DNA from: Dethiosulfovibrio sp.
GTDB taxonomy: Bacteria > Synergistota > Synergistia > Synergistales > Dethiosulfovibrionaceae
Length of the DNA stretch: 7,593 nucleotides
Reading direction: 5' to 3'
NCBI GenBank assembly: GCA_028709985.1
Contig: JAQUTB010000066.1
Location: 1-7,593 of the forward strand
Shown: in pieces, positions 1 to 7,018 of the stretch
Numbering within the stretch: position 1 is the stretch's first letter
Layout of the letters: the number at the start of each line of letters is the position of its first letter
Translations under genes and position numbers: made by a program
The notes under the pieces: model-generated
The model's input: the letters and a program-made list of their open reading frames with translations, nothing else
The model's database searches: none
What the model was told of the DNA's origin: nothing

Positions 1-19
1 GAGTGTAAAGGTTTTCCTC

Positions 20-48
20 TTGACGGGTCTTGATCGTGACGATATACT
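20..48 (+). promoter_or_regulatory. Sigma70-type promoter of the ylxM-ffh operon
   Basis: A -35 box TTGACG (20-25) and a -10 box TATACT (43-48) are separated by exactly 17 nt. Transcription would start near 54-56, leaving a leader of about 25 nt that contains the Shine-Dalgarno GAGGGAGG (61-68) ahead of the ylxM ATG at 80. Both boxes match the consensus at five of six positions. The site argues against translation starting at the upstream in-frame TTG, which is itself part of the -35 box. Confidence 0.72.
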
Positions 49-79
49 ATGGCGTCTCCTGAGGGAGGGATGTTTTATT

Positions 80-454
80 ATGGACGACCTATTGATCAAA
101 AAAAGGGTCTATCTCGCCAGGCTTTACGACCTTTACGGGCCTGTTCTCACGGAAAAACAGAGAAAGGCCTACGAGATGCACGACCTGGAGGACCTTTCTC
201 TCTCCGAGATATCCCAGGAATTGTCCATAACTCGTCAAGGTATATCGGATCAGTTACAGAGGGCAAGGGATAGGCTGGAGGAGCTTGAGCTGTCGATCGG
301 TATCGCCGCTAGGCTGGACGATATTGAGGGTAGACTGAGAAAACTGGAGGCCCTCCTGAGTTCCAGTACCGATATCCCTCATGATCTGACCTTGAAGATT
401 AGATCGATTATCTCTGGAGATCTGAAAGACGAAGGGAGCGATAACGGTGTTTGA
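80..454 (+). CDS. ylxM: YlxM/p13-like SRP-associated DNA-binding protein
   Basis: This 124-residue protein belongs to the YlxM (UPF0122) family, small helix-turn-helix proteins almost always encoded next to ffh and thought to act with the signal recognition particle. Residues 20-36 carry the family motif around PVLTEKQRKAYEMH. A sigma-factor region 4-like HTH spans about 38-62 (DLSLSEISQELSITRQGIS). From about 65 to 95 the protein is a charged, leucine-rich helix likely to form a coiled coil. It is somewhat longer than the roughly 110-residue B. subtilis protein, through a polar C-terminal tail. The ATG at 80 is preferred because GAGGGAGG sits 11 nt upstream. The in-frame TTG at 20 lies within the promoter. 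The 3' end overlaps ffh by 8 nt, implying translational coupling. The exact molecular role of the family is poorly defined. Confidence 0.88.
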   Translation: MDDLLIKKRVYLARLYDLYGPVLTEKQRKAYEMHDLEDLSLSEISQELSITRQGISDQLQRARDRLEELELSIGIAARLDDIEGRLRKLEALLSSSTDIPHDLTLKIRSIISGDLKDEGSDNGV

Positions 455-1799
455 TGCCCTTAAAAGTCGTCTGGGAGGGGTATTTGCCAGGCTGAGAGGC
501 AAGGGAAAACTCACGGAAGAGGACGTCCAGGAGGCTCTCAGAGAGGTCAGAAGAGCCCTCTTGGAGGCCGATGTCAACTACAAGGTCGTTAAGGACCTAG
601 TGGAGAACATCAGACTCAGGGCCATGGAGAAATCTGTCCTTGAGTCCATAACTCCGGGACAGCAGGTCGTAGGCGTCGTATACGAAGAGCTGATGAAGCT
701 CATGGGGCAGGATCCTAAGCCCATAGCTATATCCTCTAAGCCACCGACCATAGTGATGATGGTGGGACTTCAGGGTGGAGGAAAGACCACCAGCACCGTG
801 AAAATAGCCAAGAGGCTGTCCAAAGGACATAAACCGTTGGTGGTCGCCTGTGACCTTCGTCGCCCTGCTGCTATAGATCAGCTCCGAGTTTTGGCGGATT
901 CCGCTGGCGTGGGGTTCCTCGGTCCTGAGCCTGGAGAGACCGACGTGATGTCCGTGGTCAAGAGGGCCAGGGAACACGCCAGGGAAAGGCTCATGGACGT
1001 CATACTGTTCGACACCGCCGGTAGGCTTGCGGTCGATCAGGAGATGATGGCCGAGCTAGATAGCATGAAGGAGTACCTCTCACCTCACGAGATACTTCTC
1101 GTCGTCGACGCCATGTCCGGTCAGGAGGCCGTATCCGTATCTCAGGCCTTTCACGATAGGCTTGGGCTCACTGGAGTGGTTCTATCCAAGGTAGACGGCG
1201 ATGCCAGAGGCGGAGCAGCTTTGGCGGTTCTCGCTTCTACTGGAGTTCCCATAAAGTACGCTGGGGTAGGAGAGGGAATAGACGCCCTAGAGGTCTTCGA
1301 TGCCAGGAGGATGGCGGAGAGGATCATGGGTATGGGAGACGTCGCCGGCCTGGTGGAGAAGATACAGCAGGCCACCACGGAGGAAGACGTCAAGAGGATA
1401 ACCTCCTCAGTTAAGAAAAACAAACTCGACTTCAACGATCTCCTGGCCCAGTTCGATCAGATAGAGAAGATGGGGCCTTTAGAGAAGGTCATAGAGATGA
1501 TACCGGGAGCGGACAGGATAAAGGAACTTAAGGACGGGGAACTCGACCCTGCCAGGATGGCCAGGATGAAGGCCATAATCCAGTCCATGACCATCGATGA
1601 GAGAAAAAATCCGGCGATAATAAAGGGTAGCCGTCGCCGTCGCATCGCCGAGGGATCTGGAACGACCATCCAGATGGTAAACCAACTTCTTAAACAACAG
1701 ATTCAGATGAACGACCTGTGGAAGAAGATGGGAAAAGGTGCGGGAAGAAAGAGATTTCAAATGCCCAAGTTCAAGGGGTTCAGCGGGTTTTTGAAATAA
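447..1799 (+). CDS. ffh: Signal recognition particle GTPase Ffh (SRP54)
   Basis: This 450-residue protein is the SRP subunit that binds 4.5S RNA and hydrophobic signal sequences and docks ribosomes to FtsY at the membrane; the length is normal (E. coli 453). The helical N domain covers about 1-88. The G domain follows, with P-loop GLQGGGKTT (107-115), DTAGR (189-193), the GQEAV element (225-229), the guanine-specificity motif SKVD (247-250) followed by GDARGGAAL, and the closing [13 protein letters not shown] (273-285). The M domain (about 328-435) contains [12 protein letters not shown] and the RNA-binding [12 protein letters not shown] (395-406), with a basic tail. The start is GTG at 447, overlapping the ylxM stop, with GAAGGGAG (431-438) as ribosome-binding site. 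All GTPase motifs look intact. Confidence 0.98.
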   Translation: MFDALKSRLGGVFARLRGKGKLTEEDVQEALREVRRALLEADVNYKVVKDLVENIRLRAMEKSVLESITPGQQVVGVVYEELMKLMGQDPKPIAISSKPPTIVMMVGLQGGGKTTSTVKIAKRLSKGHKPLVVACDLRRPAAIDQLRVLADSAGVGFLGPEPGETDVMSVVKRAREHARERLMDVILFDTAGRLAVDQEMMAELDSMKEYLSPHEILLVVDAMSGQEAVSVSQAFHDRLGLTGVVLSKVDGDARGGAALAVLASTGVPIKYAGVGEGIDALEVFDARRMAERIMGMGDVAGLVEKIQQATTEEDVKRITSSVKKNKLDFNDLLAQFDQIEKMGPLEKVIEMIPGADRIKELKDGELDPARMARMKAIIQSMTIDERKNPAIIKGSRRRRIAEGSGTTIQMVNQLLKQQIQMNDLWKKMGKGAGRKRFQMPKFKGFSGFLK

Positions 1800-1860
1800 T
1801 TCAGGCATAAAACCGAATATCCGGTTATGTGACTTATTGAAATCAGGAGGTGTTCTTCAA

Positions 1861-2136
1861 ATGGCAGTAAGAATTCGTCTCGCCCGTCACGGGCGCAAAA
1901 AAGCTCCTTTCTACCGTCTTGTCGTAGCAGATTCGAGGAGTCCCAGGGATGGCCGTTACATCGAGCAGCTTGGAACCTACAACCCTATGACCGATCCATC
2001 TGAGATCAACGTGGACGTCGAAAAAGCTCTGGCTTGGCTCTCTAAGGGTGCCCTTCCTTCCGATACCGCTAGGGGGCTTCTCAAAAAAGCCGGTGTATGG
2101 GAGAAGTTCGTAGAGTCAAAGGGTAAGGCTGAGTAA
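1861..2136 (+). CDS. rpsP: 30S ribosomal protein S16
   Basis: This 91-residue basic protein is S16, which binds 16S rRNA and helps fold the 5' domain of the 30S subunit. The N-terminus [26 protein letters not shown] is the family signature, followed by the [15 protein letters not shown] segment. The ATG at 1861 is chosen over the in-frame TTG at 1837 because a strong AGGAGGTG (1845-1852) lies 8 nt before it and because S16 proteins begin at this methionine. The 61-nt gap after ffh holds a small inverted repeat (AACCG 1811-1815, CGGTT 1822-1826) but no U-tract and no convincing promoter. rpsP is therefore probably read from the upstream promoter. The stop is one base before khpA. Confidence 0.98.
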   Translation: MAVRIRLARHGRKKAPFYRLVVADSRSPRDGRYIEQLGTYNPMTDPSEINVDVEKALAWLSKGALPSDTARGLLKKAGVWEKFVESKGKAE

Positions 2137-2137
2137 C

Positions 2138-2392
2138 ATGGCCGACTACGGCGCACTGGTCGAATACGTGGCTCGTTCACTGGTATCCAATCCAGAGGAT
2201 GTTCGGGTTTCGTCAAGTGAGGCCGGTGACGGTACGGTCAAGGTGCTGATCGAGGTCGATAAAGTCGATATCGGTAGGATGATCGGACGGAGAGGCGCCA
2301 CCATAAACGCGCTCCGTCAGGTGGTCAGGGCAGCTGCGGTGAAATCTGGAGACAGAGTAGACGTGGATGTCCTGGAGGATAGAGAGGCCTAG
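2138..2392 (+). CDS. khpA: KH-domain RNA-binding protein KhpA (YlqC)
   Basis: This 84-residue protein is a single KH domain of the KhpA/YlqC family, a small RNA chaperone-like binder that in several bacteria pairs with KhpB (Jag/EloR) and influences cell elongation and sRNA biology. The N-terminal helix (residues 4-16) resembles LVEYVARSLV in relatives. The nucleic-acid-binding GxxG loop is GRRG (50-53) within IGRMIGRRGATINALR, followed by a strand rich in Val and Asp (70-80). The ATG lies one base after the rpsP stop, indicating tight coupling. The position between rpsP and rimM is the standard one. Length is typical and no residue appears to be missing. Confidence 0.94.
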   Translation: MADYGALVEYVARSLVSNPEDVRVSSSEAGDGTVKVLIEVDKVDIGRMIGRRGATINALRQVVRAAAVKSGDRVDVDVLEDREA

Positions 2393-2394
2393 CC

Positions 2395-2928
2395 GTGAAC
2401 AGGGAAGACCTGGTCGATATAGGCAGGATAATCGCTCCTCACGGGGTGAAGGGCGAGTTCAGGATCTCTCCCCTTACCGACTTCCCCGATCGCTTCCTCT
2501 CCATGGAGATCTTGCGGCTTTACGACGACGCAGGGAGTTTTAGGATGGAAATACCTCTCTCTTCCGTCAGAATTAGACCGGACAAGGGCGATGTCTTGGT
2601 TCGATCCGAGAAGATCGGGGACAGAGATTCGGCCGAGTCCCTTAAAGGGCTTTTGGTTAAGGTCAGAAGCGACGAGAGGGTCTCTCTCTCTGAGGACGAA
2701 TACTGGATAGACGATCTGATAGGGATGAAGGTCCTTGATCGGGAGTCAGGCGAGTCTCTCGGGGAGATCAGCGACGTCATGGTGACAGGTGGAGCTGACG
2801 TCTACCTGATCGGACGTCCTGACGGTCGGGCCTTCATGGTCCCGGCTGTGGCGGATTACGTCTTTTCCGTGGACGTGGAGACCTCCATAATGGTGGTGCA
2901 GGGTGTTCAGGAGCTAATGGACCTATGA
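2395..2928 (+). CDS. rimM: Ribosome maturation factor RimM
   Basis: This 177-residue protein is RimM, which binds S19 and assists assembly of the 30S head domain and 16S rRNA processing. The N-terminal RimM domain opens with DIGRIIAPHGVKGEFRI (8-24), the conserved family signature. The C-terminal PRC-barrel begins at YWIDDLIGMKV (103-113) and includes GGADVYLI (132-139) and MVPAVADYV (148-156). The start is a GTG two bases after the khpA stop, with AGAGAGG (2381-2387) seven bases upstream. The stop overlaps the trmD start in an ATGA arrangement, so the two are probably translationally coupled. The length is near the usual 165-180 residues. Confidence 0.96.
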   Translation: MNREDLVDIGRIIAPHGVKGEFRISPLTDFPDRFLSMEILRLYDDAGSFRMEIPLSSVRIRPDKGDVLVRSEKIGDRDSAESLKGLLVKVRSDERVSLSEDEYWIDDLIGMKVLDRESGESLGEISDVMVTGGADVYLIGRPDGRAFMVPAVADYVFSVDVETSIMVVQGVQELMDL

Positions 2929-4085
2929 GGATCACCGTCGTTACGGCATTTCCCCAATTTTTTCGTTCTTTCCTTGATACCAGCATAGTAGGTAGAGCCG
3001 TAGAGCGAGGACTTTTGAACGTATCCGTGGTGGATCTCAGAGAGTACGGCGAGGGCGATTATCGCCAGATTGACGACTATTCTTTCGGTGGCAACGGTGG
3101 AATGGTCATCATGGCGGAACCTCTCTCAAGAGCTCTAGAGGATCTGGATGGCCCCTCTTTTGTGGTCTATCCTAGCCCTCAAGGGGTGACTATGACCCAG
3201 GAGATGGTCGAGTCCCTTTCGACCAAGGATCATCTAGTGATCGTCTGTGGCCACTATGAGGGCGTGGACGAGAGGTTCGTCCAGTCCAAGGTCGATATGG
3301 AGCTATCCATAGGGGACTACGTCTTGACAGGCGGAGAGCTGCCGGCGATGGTGGTTATCGACTCGGTGTCCAGGTTAATTCCAGGCGTGGTCGGAAAGGG
3401 CCGGGCCGTCGTCGAGGACTCATTCTACAGAGGCATGCTCGACAACCCCCATTTCACGAGGCCAGCGGAATGGAGGGGCATGGAGGTTCCTCCTGTCCTT
3501 CTGTCGGGAAACGACAGCGAGATCGATCTGTGGCGTAGGAGGGAAGCGGTCGTCAGAACTCTTGACCGTAGGGCCGATCTTCTCTGCAGGGCTAGCCTGA
3601 GGAACTATCTTGAGGTAGGTTACTACGTTATGTGGTTCCCTCCTGATGAACTCGATCCTTGGACCTTGAGGACGATCTCTCTCAGCTGCTCTTCCTACGG
3701 CGTTTCCAGGCTTTTGATACCGGTTCAGGATGGCGAGGTCAGGGAGGGGTTCAGATCCCTTATCTCGGATCTAGGGCTCGATGCCTCCGTTAAGCTGTTT
3801 CCCTCAGCACAGAAGGCTTCTCAGTGGGTCCTCAAAAAGGAAAAAAAACAGCCCTTCTCCATAGCTATAGGGAAAGGGCAGGGAGAGGAAAATATCTCCT
3901 GGCTTGAGGTTAAAAGGGAGATACTCTCAAACAGTCGTCCTCCCATGTTCGTGTTCGGCGAGAACGTCGCGAGCGAGGGGGATGTCACGATGCGTCCTGT
4001 CGCGGGGGATGATCGAGATCGATCCGCTCTTCCGGTACAGAACGCCGTTTCGGTCGTTTTAGATCGCTTCTTTGGATGGCGATAA
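2925..4085 (+). CDS. trmD: tRNA (guanine-N1)-methyltransferase TrmD fused to a second SPOUT-like domain
   Basis: Residues 1 to about 230 are TrmD, which uses S-adenosylmethionine to form m1G37 next to G36 and so prevents frameshifting. Visible motifs are the substrate loop [10 protein letters not shown] (51-60), YPSPQG (82-87), [10 protein letters not shown] (108-117) and the trefoil-knot segment [15 protein letters not shown] (128-142). LDNPHFTRP (172-180) holds Asp173, matching the catalytic Asp169 of well-studied TrmDs, and [12 protein letters not shown] (185-196) follows. At 386 residues the protein is about 130 longer than normal TrmD. The extra part (about 232-386) resembles the TM1570-type SPOUT RNA methyltransferases: it has a [10 protein letters not shown] strand and a C-terminal [16 protein letters not shown] (369-384). 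The start ATG overlaps the rimM stop. The TrmD assignment is firm. The identity of the extension rests on remembered family motifs, and its methyl-donor pocket looks altered. Confidence 0.95.
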   Translation: MRITVVTAFPQFFRSFLDTSIVGRAVERGLLNVSVVDLREYGEGDYRQIDDYSFGGNGGMVIMAEPLSRALEDLDGPSFVVYPSPQGVTMTQEMVESLSTKDHLVIVCGHYEGVDERFVQSKVDMELSIGDYVLTGGELPAMVVIDSVSRLIPGVVGKGRAVVEDSFYRGMLDNPHFTRPAEWRGMEVPPVLLSGNDSEIDLWRRREAVVRTLDRRADLLCRASLRNYLEVGYYVMWFPPDELDPWTLRTISLSCSSYGVSRLLIPVQDGEVREGFRSLISDLGLDASVKLFPSAQKASQWVLKKEKKQPFSIAIGKGQGEENISWLEVKREILSNSRPPMFVFGENVASEGDVTMRPVAGDDRDRSALPVQNAVSVVLDRFFGWR

Positions 4086-4119
4086 TTTAGGTTTGTACAC
4101 GACAGGGAAGGTGATTAGT

Positions 4120-4467
4120 ATGGATCCCAGAATTAAGCTTATTGAACAAAAATTTATGAAGCACGATGGCTCTGCCTTCCGTGCAGGCGATTCCGTAAAG
4201 GTCCACGTCAGGGTTAAAGAGGGAACCAGAGAGCGTATCCAGATGTTCGAGGGAGTCGTCATAGCTAAGAAGCACGGCGGTCTGAGCGAGACCTTCACGG
4301 TCCGTAAGATCTCCGGAGGAGTCGGAGTGGAGAGGATTTTCCCCCTTCACTGCCCCTCTGTAGAGAAAATAGAGGTCCTTCGTCACGGAAGGGTCCGCAG
4401 AGCCAAGCTCTATTACCTCAGGGATAGAAGCGGTAAGTCCGCCCGTATCAGGGAGCGTCGCCGTTAG
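4120..4467 (+). CDS. rplS: 50S ribosomal protein L19
   Basis: This 115-residue protein is L19, located at the 30S-50S interface. The length equals that of E. coli L19. Characteristic segments are [22 protein letters not shown] (20-41), FEGVVIAKK (43-51), [19 protein letters not shown] (59-77) and the basic C-terminus from [14 protein letters not shown]. The ATG at 4120 is preferred over an in-frame ATG at 4072, because the upstream stretch lies inside trmD, is unlike L19, and a ribosome-binding site AGGGAAGGTGA (4104-4114) precedes 4120. It closes the rpsP-trmD-rplS group. No terminator separates its stop from the tRNA promoter, so transcripts may continue through the tRNA-Leu to the hairpin at 4625. 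Confidence 0.98.
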   Translation: MDPRIKLIEQKFMKHDGSAFRAGDSVKVHVRVKEGTRERIQMFEGVVIAKKHGGLSETFTVRKISGGVGVERIFPLHCPSVEKIEVLRHGRVRRAKLYYLRDRSGKSARIRERRR

Positions 4468-4487
4468 TCTTCCCTTTGTCCTTTGGG

Positions 4488-4516
4488 TTGACGAATCGAC
4501 CCACGATAGGTATAAT
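4488..4516 (+). promoter_or_regulatory. Near-consensus promoter of tRNA-Leu
   Basis: TTGACG (4488-4493) and a perfect TATAAT (4511-4516) are separated by 17 nt. The start of transcription would fall near 4522-4524, giving an 8-10 nt 5' leader before the mature tRNA, to be removed by RNase P. Strong promoters of this kind are usual for stable RNA genes. Confidence 0.88.
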
Positions 4517-4531
4517 ATCCATCGTCTCTAA

Positions 4532-4617
4532 GCGGGGGTGGCGGAACTGGTAGACGCGCAAGACTAAGGATCTTGTGGGCATAGCCTGTGGGAGTTCAAG
4601 TCTCCCCCTCCGCACCA
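4532..4617 (+). tRNA. tRNA-Leu (anticodon AAG)
   Basis: The 86-nt gene folds as a type II tRNA. The acceptor stem is GCGGGGG (4532-4538) with CCTCCGC (4607-4613), containing one G-U pair. The D stem is GCG (4541-4543) with CGC (4555-4557) around a GG-containing loop (4549-4550). The anticodon stem CAAGA (4559-4563) pairs perfectly with TCTTG (4571-4575). The seven-base loop CTAAGGA (4564-4570) places AAG at positions 34-36 (4566-4568), with G37 following. A variable arm with GGGC (4577-4580) and GCCT (4584-4587) gives the long class II shape. The T stem is GGGAG with CTCCC around TTCAAGT (4595-4601). Discriminator A and an encoded CCA end it (4614-4617). The long arm, A73 and the anticodon all indicate leucine, codon CUU. 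A34 is uncommon in bacterial tRNAs. Confidence 0.97.
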
Positions 4618-4624
4618 GATAATC

Positions 4625-4664
4625 ATCGAGGCCGGAAGCTTTTGCTTCCGGCCTCGATTTTTAT
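4625..4664 (+). terminator. Rho-independent terminator after tRNA-Leu
   Basis: A perfect 15-bp inverted repeat, ATCGAGGCCGGAAGC (4625-4639) with its complement at 4644-4658, encloses a TTTT loop and is followed by TTTTAT (4659-4664). It ends tRNA-Leu transcription and any read-through from rplS. On the minus strand the same hairpin lies just past the cyclophilin stop and may act for that operon too, but without a clear U-tract. Confidence 0.93.
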
Positions 4665-4683
4665 ATGAGATAGTAGTGCTCTT

Positions 4684-5286
4684 TTATTCCACTGTGGCCT
4701 TTATTATCACTACTGGCTCAAGGGGAACGTCCTGGTGGAATCCCACGTTGCCGGTCTTCACTCCCTTTATGGCGTCGACTATCTCCGTCCCCTCGACGAC
4801 CTTTCCGAACACGGCGTATCCCCAACCTCTGGTCGTAGGAGCGGTGTGGTTCAGAAAATCGTTGTCCTTGACGTTTATGAAGAACTGGGCCGTGGCCGAG
4901 TGGGGATCCTGGGTCCTGGCCATGGCGACGGTGTACTTGTCGTTCTTGAGTCCGTTTTGAGCCTCGTTTTCGACCGGTTCCTTTGTGGTCTTCTGGTTCA
5001 TTTGGTCGTCAAAACCGCCTCCTTGGATCATAAAGCCGTCTATAACCCTGTGAAAGATCGTCCCATCGTAAAACCCGTCCCTGACGTAGGAGAGGAAGTT
5101 CTCCGTCGTCTTTGGGGCTTTTTCCGAATCCAGTTCGATCTTTACTACTCCCATGTTGGTCTCCAGTTTTACCATGATATGATCTCCTCTTTCTTTTTTC
5201 TCCTCTTTGTCACCGTCCGCCCAGCTGTATGTCCTAGGCGACAGTAAAAGGGCTATTGTCATAAGGGCTATCACTAACTTGCTCAA
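4684..5286 (-). CDS. Cyclophilin-type peptidyl-prolyl cis-trans isomerase with signal peptide
   Basis: This 200-residue protein is a cyclophilin, catalysing cis-trans isomerisation of Xaa-Pro bonds during folding. Residues 1-23 form an export signal ([15 protein letters not shown], then SWA before a likely cleavage at 23/24). A charged linker, 24-37, is rich in Lys and Glu. The cyclophilin domain covers 38-200, with catalytic [13 protein letters not shown] (78-90; Arg80, Gln88), a [10 protein letters not shown] segment (130-139) and [11 protein letters not shown] (154-164). It closely resembles bacterial PpiA/PpiB, whose core is about 164 residues. The start is TTG at 5286, with GGAGGAG (5300-5294) seven bases upstream. 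It is 4 nt after the flavodoxin-ferredoxin gene, so co-transcribed. A second possible start is Met38 (codon 5175-5173) with AGGAG upstream, which would give a cytoplasmic form. Lipoprotein sorting is not indicated. Confidence 0.93.
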   Translation of the reverse strand: MSKLVIALMTIALLLSPRTYSWADGDKEEKKERGDHIMVKLETNMGVVKIELDSEKAPKTTENFLSYVRDGFYDGTIFHRVIDGFMIQGGGFDDQMNQKTTKEPVENEAQNGLKNDKYTVAMARTQDPHSATAQFFINVKDNDFLNHTAPTTRGWGYAVFGKVVEGTEIVDAIKGVKTGNVGFHQDVPLEPVVIIKATVE

Positions 5287-5290
5287 GTAA

Positions 5291-6085
5291 TCACTCCTCC
5301 ATTTTGGGTTTACACCATTTCAGATATCTCTCGAGGGATACGTCTGGGTGATGATATCTGTTTCGCTCAAACGACGTAGTCTTGTTGTACTGTATAGCCT
5401 GGGTGGGGCACCAGTGAAAACATGCGAGGCAGCCGGTGCATCTGCCTAGCCATCTGGGATTGCCAGCTTTATCCAGAGATATATTGCCCACGGGACATAC
5501 CGACTGGCATATCCCGCAGCTGTTGCAACTGTCGGTCTGGAAAAACTTCCGGTCCTCCTTGCAGGCTGCGGCTATGGCTCCTACGTTTATCTTCTCCGAT
5601 GCCCACCTGAATAAGGTGGATGGCTTTGACTCACGCTTTCCCTTTATCCTGTCTATTATCCCGTCCAGTTTGCGATCCCCGCGACTGAGGATCCTCTCTA
5701 GGGCCTTTCCTGAGGGGGGATTCCTCAGTGGGGGGTAGTTCCCCGGCATCTTAACGGAGAACGACGCCCTTAACTCAATGCCCTTTTGAGCCAGTATGCG
5801 CTGACATTGGGCCTCGGCTCCTAAGGGCATCCCTGCGCTGTCCACGACCAGGAAGACCCATGATGATCTCTCAACGGTGAGGTTGGACAGAAAACGATGC
5901 ACCACCCCTGGAGCACCTATGGCGTGTACCGGGTAAAGTATCCCGACCCTTTCGCCCTCGGCTTTGATCTTTTTCCCCATCACGGACGCCATGTTTATGA
6001 CTCGGCAGTCTCCGAGGCTCTGGCTTATTCTGTCCGCTATGTGAAGGGTGTTTCCCGTGCCAGAATATACGTAAAGGCTGTTCAT
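5291..6085 (-). CDS. EFR1-type flavodoxin/ferredoxin fusion protein
   Basis: This 264-residue protein joins an N-terminal flavodoxin-like domain to a C-terminal 2[4Fe-4S] ferredoxin domain, the arrangement called EFR1 and common in strict anaerobes. The FMN phosphate loop is YSGTGNT (7-13), matching the flavodoxin SxTGNT pattern, and [10 protein letters not shown] (51-60) follows. The Fe-S domain contains two CxxCxxCxxxCP motifs: Cys187, 190, 193 and 197, then Cys216, 219, 222 and 226. All eight ligands are present. It is likely a cytoplasmic electron carrier; the redox partner cannot be told from sequence. The ATG at 6085 has AGAGGGG eight bases upstream and starts 4 nt after the transporter stop, so the two are probably co-transcribed. 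A link to the neighbouring queuosine-precursor transport is possible but not shown. Confidence 0.9.
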   Translation of the reverse strand: MNSLYVYSGTGNTLHIADRISQSLGDCRVINMASVMGKKIKAEGERVGILYPVHAIGAPGVVHRFLSNLTVERSSWVFLVVDSAGMPLGAEAQCQRILAQKGIELRASFSVKMPGNYPPLRNPPSGKALERILSRGDRKLDGIIDRIKGKRESKPSTLFRWASEKINVGAIAAACKEDRKFFQTDSCNSCGICQSVCPVGNISLDKAGNPRWLGRCTGCLACFHWCPTQAIQYNKTTSFERNRYHHPDVSLERYLKWCKPKMEE

Positions 6086-6089
6086 TTGC

Positions 6090-6785
6090 TTATCCCCTCT
6101 CTAACGTTATCGTGGCGCTATCCTTCATCCTCCTAGCCAGATACACAAAGGGCGTATCGCATAACGCCACTATGAACTTCAGAATATAGGTCGATATGAA
6201 TATCTCCCATAGGATACCCATGGGAACGGTCCCATAAAAGGCTATCAACGTGAAAACTGAGCTGTCCAGTGCCTGCGATACAATCGTTGACAGATTGTTC
6301 CTGAGCCATAGGTGTCTTCCGTTGGTCATCTTTTTCCACCAATGAAATGCCCACACGTCGTGCATCTGCGAAATCCCGTAGGCGACCAAGGAGGCTATCG
6401 CTAGCCTGGGCATTATCCTGAATATCGTCTTGAGGGCTCCTTGAGCGAAATCGTCCGGGTGAGGCGCAAACTGTAGGGCCAGGTTCATTATCACGGTGGT
6501 GACTATCAGGGAAAAAAAGCCTATGTAGACGGCCTGTTTTGCGTCCTCCCTGCCGTGGTTCTCCGACAGTATATCGGTCACCAAAAAGGCCGAAGCGTAG
6601 ACGATATTCCCTAGAGTAGAGGTTATGCCGAAAAGGGATACCAGCTTAACCACCTGTATGTTGGCCAGTATGACCGATACCGGTATCCAGCAAAGTAGCC
6701 CTTGCTTTCCCCACAGCTTGTATATGGCCATGATAAACAGAAAATTTGTCGCCATCATTAAAAACCAAAGAAACTCGTTGCTCAT
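6090..6785 (-). CDS. yhhQ: Queuosine precursor transporter (YhhQ/VUT family)
   Basis: This 231-residue inner-membrane protein belongs to the YhhQ/VUT family (formerly DUF165), energy-coupling-independent importers of the queuosine precursors preQ0 and preQ1. The diagnostic motif is TDILSENHGREDAK (70-83), preceded by GNIVYASAFLV. Another family region is NNLSTIVSQALDSSVFTLIAF (163-183), and DTPFVYLARR (210-219) lies near the C-terminus. About six hydrophobic spans are visible, near 6-23, 31-50, 56-71, 86-105, 127-140 and 168-210 (the last probably two). The ATG at 6785 has GAGAGGAG seven bases upstream. As the first gene of the minus-strand operon, it implies that the cell salvages preQ0/preQ1; no queuosine synthesis genes are in the window. 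I saw no clear preQ1 riboswitch in its leader. The gene symbol follows E. coli and its family rather than a confirmed ortholog. Confidence 0.9.
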   Translation of the reverse strand: MSNEFLWFLMMATNFLFIMAIYKLWGKQGLLCWIPVSVILANIQVVKLVSLFGITSTLGNIVYASAFLVTDILSENHGREDAKQAVYIGFFSLIVTTVIMNLALQFAPHPDDFAQGALKTIFRIMPRLAIASLVAYGISQMHDVWAFHWWKKMTNGRHLWLRNNLSTIVSQALDSSVFTLIAFYGTVPMGILWEIFISTYILKFIVALCDTPFVYLARRMKDSATITLERG

Positions 6786-6906
6786 GCTATTTCTCCTCTC
6801 AACCTAAATATATCTTTTATAGGGAGACATTCTACACTAAACGGGGAATATCCACATGAGAGAGGCTTAAAGGCCGATCTTTTTCGTCGTTTTGAACTCA
6901 AAGAGG

Positions 6907-6927
6907 GGACCATAAGGTCCAAAAAAA
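6907..6927. repeat. Small dyad next to an A-tract in the divergent intergenic region
   Basis: GGACC (6907-6911), a four-base ATAA, and GGTCC (6916-6920) form a 5-bp inverted repeat immediately followed by seven A residues (6921-6927). On neither strand does a T-tract follow the hairpin, so it is not a terminator. It could be a protein-binding site, with no further support. Confidence 0.35.
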
Positions 6928-6968
6928 GAGCTAAAAAGCGACATAGGGGAACAATATTAAACTAAAAG

Positions 6969-6997
6969 TTGACCTTTTCGTGTTTTATGACTAGGAT
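6969..6997 (+). promoter_or_regulatory. Probable promoter of the C69 dipeptidase gene
   Basis: TTGACC (6969-6974), a 17-nt spacer and TAGGAT (6992-6997) form a reasonable sigma70-type promoter. The expected start is near 7003-7005, giving a leader of about 70 nt before the ATG at 7075. The region just upstream, 6921-6968, is A-rich, resembling an UP element. The -10 box overlaps the left arm of an inverted repeat (6996-7018), which suggests regulation by a repressor. Confidence 0.6.
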
Positions 6998-7018
6998 TCC
7001 ATGGTGGACACCTGGAAT
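6996..7018. repeat. Inverted repeat over the dipeptidase transcription start
   Basis: ATTCCA (6996-7001) and TGGAAT (7013-7018) are complementary. GGTG (7003-7006) and CACC (7009-7012) continue the symmetry inside, interrupted only by an unpaired T at 7002. The dyad covers the end of the -10 box and the predicted start site, so an operator is the simplest reading. No regulator family can be named. Confidence 0.45.

Noticed and set aside
1..33. Possible last 11 codons of an upstream plus-strand gene (frame 1, ending in TGA at 31-33).
   Set aside because: Too short to recognise any family; ftsY would be a natural neighbour, but the residues do not resemble its C-terminus.
20..79. Upstream TTG start that would add 20 residues to YlxM.
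   Set aside because: The TTG is the -35 box of a good promoter, no Shine-Dalgarno precedes it, and the ATG at 80 has an excellent one.
1791..1826. Promoter (TTGAAA with GAATAT) or terminator (AACCG/CGGTT hairpin) between ffh and rpsP.
   Set aside because: The -10 match is poor, the stem is only 5 bp, and no U-tract follows.
4735..5247. Long plus-strand open frame opposite the cyclophilin gene.
   Set aside because: It is the antisense shadow of a clearly conserved gene and has no family resemblance.
6807..6857. Minus-strand promoter for the transporter operon (TAGAAT, TATAAA or TATATT as -10).
   Set aside because: None of these has a recognisable -35 box at 16-18 nt; the region is simply AT-rich, so the promoter position is left open.
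6786..6900. preQ1 riboswitch in the leader of the queuosine-precursor transporter.
   Set aside because: The leader has CTCCCTATAAAAG, vaguely like the preQ1-I tail, but no upstream strand pairs with it to form the P1 stem.
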